Shown here: positions 59,979-64,000 of the stretch, piece by piece
How positions within the stretch are numbered: position 1 is the stretch's first letter
Layout: every line of letters begins with the position of its first letter
Assembly (NCBI RefSeq): GCF_000969825.1
Contig: NZ_KQ033919.1
Coordinates: forward strand, 3,422,749-3,486,748
Reading direction: 5' to 3'
DNA length: 64,000 nt
Source of the DNA: Parabacteroides gordonii MS-1 = DSM 23371
Lineage (GTDB): Bacteria; Bacteroidota; Bacteroidia; Bacteroidales; Tannerellaceae
Translations under genes and position numbers: made by a program
The notes under the pieces: generated by a model
What the model was told of the DNA's origin: nothing
The model's database searches: none
The model's input: only the letters and a program-made list of their open reading frames with translations

Positions 59979-60956
59979 ATGAATACAATAGGCTTAGGAA
60001 ATGCTTTGGTGGATGTTTTATTGCGACTGGATAGTGATGAAGTATTGGCTGAAGTCGGTATAAAGAAGGGTGCAATGGATATGATCAACCAGGAACAGAT
60101 GATCGCTATCCGTAAAACACAGGAACGTCTGGAGAGAAGCCAGGCGCCGGGAGGTTCGGTTTGTAACACCATGCGTGCAATGGCGTGCCTGGGTGCAAAT
60201 ACCGGTTTTATAGGTAAAATTGGAACCGACTCGGTGGGCGAATTCTATGAACAGGCGCTGAAAGATGCCAGTGTGGCTCCTTACTTTATAAAGACACCGG
60301 GTATTTCAGGAAGCTGTACGGTGCTGATCTCGAAAGATGGCGAGCGTTCTATGGGTACATTCCTCGGGCCGGCTCCGACTATTACACCGGATGAGATAAA
60401 AGAAGAAATCCTTAGCCAATATGATTGTATTTATATAGAAGGATATCTTTTAGTAAACGAGGAACTGGTTCGTACCACGATGCAGAAAGCCAAGAAGCTG
60501 GGTCTGAAAGTAGCGCTCGATTTATCTAATTTTAATATCGTCAATGCTTTCAAAGGCTTGTTGGATGATATTATCCCTAAATATGTGGATATTCTTTTCT
60601 CTAACGAAAGCGAGGCTGAAGCCTTTACCGGGCTGACCGCTCACGAAGCCGTCAAAGTGCTTTCCGGAATGGTGGAAGTCTCTTTGGTTACGCTGGGCAA
60701 AGAGGGTGCGTTGGTAGGTAGCAACGGACAGGTGATCGCTGTTCCGGCAGAAGGAGGTAAACCCATCGACACAACGGGGGCAGGCGATCATTTCGCAGCC
60801 GGCTTCCTCTATGGCCAGTCTATCGGTGCCGGTTTGGAACAATCAGCCCGCATCGGATCACTCCTGGCCGGGTATATAATAGATGTGATCGGTGCCCAGA
60901 TCCCGGATGATAAATGGGAACAAATAAAGTTAAAAGTAGATACGATATTATCCTGA
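59979..60956 (+). CDS. PfkB-family carbohydrate/nucleoside kinase (adenosine kinase-like)
   Basis: A 325-residue cytosolic ribokinase-fold kinase. The N-terminal substrate motif is GLGNALVDVLLRLDSDEVLA; GGSVCNTMRAMACLGANTGF and IGKIGTDSVGEFYEQALKDA follow. The ATP/catalytic motif is DTTGAGDHFAAGFLYGQSIG, whose Asp is the catalytic base. The sequence is closest in style to the adenosine kinase/ribokinase-like branch, but the substrate is not certain. Monocistronic, with its own -7 box; the S41 protease gene follows 47 bp later. Confidence 0.87.
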   Translation: MNTIGLGNALVDVLLRLDSDEVLAEVGIKKGAMDMINQEQMIAIRKTQERLERSQAPGGSVCNTMRAMACLGANTGFIGKIGTDSVGEFYEQALKDASVAPYFIKTPGISGSCTVLISKDGERSMGTFLGPAPTITPDEIKEEILSQYDCIYIEGYLLVNEELVRTTMQKAKKLGLKVALDLSNFNIVNAFKGLLDDIIPKYVDILFSNESEAEAFTGLTAHEAVKVLSGMVEVSLVTLGKEGALVGSNGQVIAVPAEGGKPIDTTGAGDHFAAGFLYGQSIGAGLEQSARIGSLLAGYIIDVIGAQIPDDKWEQIKLKVDTILS

Positions 60957-61003
60957 AATGTGTTTTATGCATACATTTACATCGTTAATTAACTAAATAT
61001 TCT

Positions 61004-62764
61004 ATGTATAAGCAGATACGACGAGAAAGATTGATAGGTTTGTTTTGTTTACTGCTCCTCTTCGGGAGTATTATGCCGGGACAGGCTCAGAAAGATAACC
61101 GCTTTGAGGTGAGTAAGAACCTCGATATTTTCAATGCGCTGATAAAAGAAGTTGAAATGTTCTACGTAGACTCTGTCGATGTGGAAAAGACTGTTCGCCG
61201 GGGCATCAACAGTATGCTTGGTAGCCTTGACCCTTACACCGAGTACTATCCGGAACAGGAAATGGATAAGCTGAAAATAATGACTACCGGCGAATATGGC
61301 GGTATCGGTTCTTATATCCGCGGACGCCAGGAAGGTGGTGTCTATATTATCGAACCGTTTGAAGGAATGCCTGCCGCATTGGCCGGACTTCAGGCGGGTG
61401 ACCGTATCCTGGCTATCGATACGGTGGATGTAACGAATAAATCTTCCGACGAAGTCAGCAACCTGTTGAAAGGTGTGCCCAATACGAAAATGGGACTGAA
61501 GATACAGCGTCCGAACGAAAAGAAACCGCGTGAAGTGGAACTTATCCGTAAGCAAATACTTGTAGACCAGGTTACTTACTACGGTGTACGTGGCGATAGC
61601 GTTGGTTATATCTACCTGAAAGGTTTTACTGACAAGAGTGCCCAGGAAGTGAAGAATGCTTTCGAAGACCTGAAGAAAAATCATCATATCAAATCGCTGA
61701 TCCTCGACTTGCGCAATAACGGCGGTGGTCTGCTGGAAAGTGCCACACAGATTGTCAGCATGTTTGTTCCGAAAGGAAAGGAAGTTGTTTCAACTAAAGG
61801 AAAGATCAGCCAATGGGATCGTACTTATCGTACGGCCAATGAACCGCTGGATACGGTTATGCCGATGGCTGTCCTGATCAATGGCAACTCTGCCTCTGCT
61901 GCCGAGATCGTTTCGGGTTCGTTGCAGGATATGGATCGTGCCGTACTGGTCGGACAACGTTCGTTTGGTAAAGGGTTGGTTCAGTCTACCCGTGAATTGC
62001 CTTACAACGGAAGTGTGAAGATCACGATGAGTAAATATTATATTCCCAGCGGCCGTTGTATCCAGCAAATGGACTACAGCCACCGGAAAGCGGACGGTAG
62101 TGTGGATGCCATTCCCGACAGCCTGACATCGGTATTCTATACCTCTAAAGGCCGCCCAGTCCGTGACGGCGGAGGCGTTCGTCCTGAGTTCGAAATAGAA
62201 GAGGAAGAAATGCCGACGATGATGTATTACCTAGCTACGGATTTTGTGTTGGTTGACTTTGTTACCAATTGGGCGCAGAAGCATAAGACAATTCCTTCGG
62301 TAGAAGAGTTTACTGTATCTGACGAAGACTTCGAAGCATTCAAGAACTATGCAAAAGAAAAGAACTTCACTTACGACCGTCAGAGCGAAAAAGTCCTGAA
62401 GAATCTGAAAGAGATAGCCAAGTTTGAAGGCTACATGAACAGCGATTCAACGATCTTCAACGACCTGGAAGCCCGCCTGACTCCGAACTTGGACAGGGAT
62501 TTCGAGCTTTATAAAGAGCAAATCAAGAAGTTGATGGCTTCAGAGATCGTAAAACGCTACTATTTCCAGAAAGGAGAATTGCTGGAAAGCCTGAAGGATG
62601 ACGAAGTGCTTGAAAAAGCGTTGGAAGTCCTCGGTGATCAGGAATTATATAATAAGACATTGAGTACTCCGGAAAAAGGAGACAGTAAACCGGCTGAAGA
62701 CAACACTAAGTCGTCTACCGGAAGTGGAAATATTGCTTATGTGTTTGATCAAACCGTAGGGTAA
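61004..62764 (+). CDS. S41 family C-terminal processing peptidase
   Basis: A 586-residue exported serine protease (signal peptide ending MPGQAQ). An N-terminal helical region contains LGSLDPYTEYYPEQEMDKL. A PDZ domain (about 95-175) contains IEPFEGMPAALAGLQAGDRI. The S41 catalytic domain has LILDLRNNGGGLLESATQIV, the Ser in LINGNSASAAEIVSGSLQ and the Lys in GQRSFGKGLVQST. A C-terminal extension of about 180 residues, usual for Bacteroidetes tail-specific proteases, follows. It degrades or matures periplasmic proteins. It ends at a strong terminator. Confidence 0.93.
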   Translation: MYKQIRRERLIGLFCLLLLFGSIMPGQAQKDNRFEVSKNLDIFNALIKEVEMFYVDSVDVEKTVRRGINSMLGSLDPYTEYYPEQEMDKLKIMTTGEYGGIGSYIRGRQEGGVYIIEPFEGMPAALAGLQAGDRILAIDTVDVTNKSSDEVSNLLKGVPNTKMGLKIQRPNEKKPREVELIRKQILVDQVTYYGVRGDSVGYIYLKGFTDKSAQEVKNAFEDLKKNHHIKSLILDLRNNGGGLLESATQIVSMFVPKGKEVVSTKGKISQWDRTYRTANEPLDTVMPMAVLINGNSASAAEIVSGSLQDMDRAVLVGQRSFGKGLVQSTRELPYNGSVKITMSKYYIPSGRCIQQMDYSHRKADGSVDAIPDSLTSVFYTSKGRPVRDGGGVRPEFEIEEEEMPTMMYYLATDFVLVDFVTNWAQKHKTIPSVEEFTVSDEDFEAFKNYAKEKNFTYDRQSEKVLKNLKEIAKFEGYMNSDSTIFNDLEARLTPNLDRDFELYKEQIKKLMASEIVKRYYFQKGELLESLKDDEVLEKALEVLGDQELYNKTLSTPEKGDSKPAEDNTKSSTGSGNIAYVFDQTVG

Positions 62765-62788
62765 CTACATACTACAAGTATATAAAAG

Positions 62789-62831
62789 AACTCATGCTGT
62801 TGATTTTGAATCCGACTGCATGAGTTTTTTT
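62789..62831 (+). terminator. Terminator of the S41 peptidase gene
   Basis: AACTCATGC (62789-62797) pairs with GCATGAGTT (62818-62826) around a loop of about 20 nt, followed by TTTTTTAT. Confidence 0.85.
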
Positions 62832-62864
62832 ATGCGCTATCTTTAGATTTTTTTCAAATATGTT

Positions 62865-62872
62865 TATCTTTG
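62865..62872 (+). promoter_or_regulatory. -7 box (TATCTTTG) of the ECF sigma gene
   Basis: Exact TAnnTTTG match 89 nt before the ATG at 62961. Confidence 0.55.
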
Positions 62873-62960
62873 CCCGTGTTCTACTTTGAAAATAAAGAGT
62901 ACAATTCAATTATTAATTCAGTTAACCGGCTGTGTAATACTTACCTAATAGAAGCATATC

Positions 62961-63533
62961 ATGGATGAGAAAGCATATATAAAACTATTCAATTATATTT
63001 TCATGAATCATCGTGAACGCTACATTCGGTTCGCGTATTCATATACCTATAATCATGAAACTGCTGAAGATCTGGTTGCTGAAAGTCTGATGTACTATTG
63101 GGAAAACCGTGACAGGCTGGAAGATGTTAAAGATATTCCTTTATATATATTGATTATTATCAAGAATAAATGCCTGGATCATTTGCAGAGAGAACGTACA
63201 TGGAACAACATAGCGGAAAACTTACTTTCCAATAAAGAATGGGAGCTTCAAATGCGCATATCCAGCCTGGAAGCTTGCGAACCGGAAGCTTTATTCAGCG
63301 CAGAGGTACAGGAATTAATCAAAAAAACATTAGATAAATTACCTGAAAAATCAAGTCGTATCTTTATGATGAGCCGTTATGAAGGGAAAAGCTATCAAAC
63401 GATAGCCCGGGAAACGAGCCTTTCTGTAAAAAGTGTTGAGTTTCATATCAGCAAAGCTTTAACCGCTTTGCGTAAGGATTTAAAGGACTATCTGCCAGCC
63501 TTACTTTCTGTCTTCGATTTCTTCTATAATTAA
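62961..63533 (+). CDS. ECF-type RNA polymerase sigma factor (sigma/FecR pair)
   Basis: A 190-residue sigma-70 factor of the Bacteroidetes ECF group. Region 2: RYIRFAYSYTYNHETAEDLV and SLMYYWENRDRLEDV. A region 2.4-like LYILIIIKNKCLDHLQRER follows. Region 4: LPEKSSRIFMMSRYEGKSYQ and TIARETSLSVKSVEFHISKA. It is followed 64 bp later by a FecR-type anti-sigma gene, the standard arrangement that controls a SusCD-like polysaccharide or glycan utilisation locus, which would lie beyond the right edge. Confidence 0.92.
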   Translation: MDEKAYIKLFNYIFMNHRERYIRFAYSYTYNHETAEDLVAESLMYYWENRDRLEDVKDIPLYILIIIKNKCLDHLQRERTWNNIAENLLSNKEWELQMRISSLEACEPEALFSAEVQELIKKTLDKLPEKSSRIFMMSRYEGKSYQTIARETSLSVKSVEFHISKALTALRKDLKDYLPALLSVFDFFYN

Positions 63534-63597
63534 AAAAAACATTTTTTCTTTAGGGTATCTGCTCCTTCATTCGCCCTTATTATAGAAACAGGAAAAA

Positions 63598-64000
63598 ATG
63601 GAGCAGAAGTTATTATATAAAATGTTTAGTGGGGAGGCGACAGATAAAGAACTGACGCAGATCCGTCGATGGGTGAATGACAGTGAAGAGAACAAAGAAA
63701 TGTTCTATAAGGAACGTGCTCTTTATGATGCTCTGCTGTTTAATGACTTCCGGTTAGGTCCGCGTGTTCGCAAACGCCCTGCTTTTCTTTGGAAATGGGT
63801 GGGAAGTGTTGCTGCTGCTATTGTTACTTTATTTCTGTTGCAAAATATATCGATATTTGTCAAAAACGAACCTTTATCGGATATTGCCTTTAATACTATT
63901 AAAGTCCCTGCCGGGCAAAGGGTGGAAGTAACATTGTCGGACGGAACCCATCTCTGGTTGAATGCACGTTCTGAATTTTCTTATCCCGTTTCATTTAATG
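63598..64000 (+). CDS. FecR-family anti-sigma factor (partial, runs off the window)
   Basis: Starts at the ATG of 63598 with AGGAAAAA just upstream, and is open to the window end (134 codons). The cytosolic N-terminus (MEQKLLYKMFSGEATDKELT, then QIRRWVNDSEENKEMF) matches anti-sigma domains. A single membrane helix (about 66-85, WKWVGSVAAAIVTLFLLQNI) follows, then the start of the periplasmic FecR domain (IKVPAGQRVEVTLSDGTHLW, LNARSEFSYP). It should hold the preceding sigma factor until a SusC-like receptor signals substrate. Confidence 0.9.
   Translation, partial: MEQKLLYKMFSGEATDKELTQIRRWVNDSEENKEMFYKERALYDALLFNDFRLGPRVRKRPAFLWKWVGSVAAAIVTLFLLQNISIFVKNEPLSDIAFNTIKVPAGQRVEVTLSDGTHLWLNARSEFSYPVSFN

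Overview
The window is chromosomal DNA from a gut-type member of the Bacteroidales, most likely Parabacteroides. The evidence is Bacteroidetes -7 promoter boxes (TAnnTTTG), Mfa/Fim-type lipoprotein fimbriae, SusC-like TonB receptors, an ECF sigma/FecR pair, a fused SecDF, the meso-diaminopimelate dehydrogenase route, and a giant surface protein ending in a DUF6383-like / type IX sorting-like domain. The genus call comes from gene-family knowledge and not from a search.

Layout. 1-4.1 kb: minus-strand fimbrial locus (FimB/Mfa2-like anchor, XRE regulator, small lipoprotein, DUF3575 protein, fimbrillin). 4.2-6.6 kb: sugar isomerase-like TIM barrel, a YoeB-type toxin-antitoxin pair with its operator, and a DUF4248 gene behind a structured leader. 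7-12 kb: 1618-residue secreted protein. 12.2-16 kb: ddh-lgt-flavodiiron-nagB run. 16-25 kb: outer-membrane barrels, GH29 fucosidase, topA, argS. 25.4-30.5 kb: second fimbrial operon (DUF3575, DUF3868, Mfa1-like, Mfa2-like) with an internal terminator-like hairpin. 31-36 kb: HU, two rhomboids, an EEP-family protein, two DUF4468 proteins. 36-39 kb: secDF. 39.2-45.6 kb: complete histidine-to-glutamate operon using tetrahydrofolate (hutU, ftcD, hutI, fchA, hutH). 45.6-47.1 kb: an Rpn-type nuclease gene bracketed by diverged inverted repeats of about 107 bp. 47.2-49.1 kb: ECF sigma factor and a membrane-anchored barrel-like partner. 49.2-56.4 kb (minus): TonB receptor, pseudokinase, LytS-type kinase, LytTR regulator, trmB, mrp. 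56.6-64 kb: GH78 rhamnosidase, three tandem tRNA-Asn, PfkB kinase, S41 protease, ECF sigma and a FecR gene cut by the window end.

Most notable. (1) A TonB receptor/pseudokinase/kinase/LytTR operon. The first kinase-like protein has lost the phospho-acceptor His and its ATP-binding boxes, and three TTGTAGA repeats spaced exactly 21 bp lie upstream as likely LytTR sites. (2) Four intergenic arrays of unrelated sequence that share a 22-bp period and small-hairpin architecture. (3) The Rpn gene inside long inverted repeats. (4) The giant secreted protein, a candidate type IX cargo or surface-layer component, with a visible codon-usage shift between its halves.

Limits: all family calls are by eye from translated sequence. 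Promoter boxes and hairpins are pattern matches and were not scored computationally.
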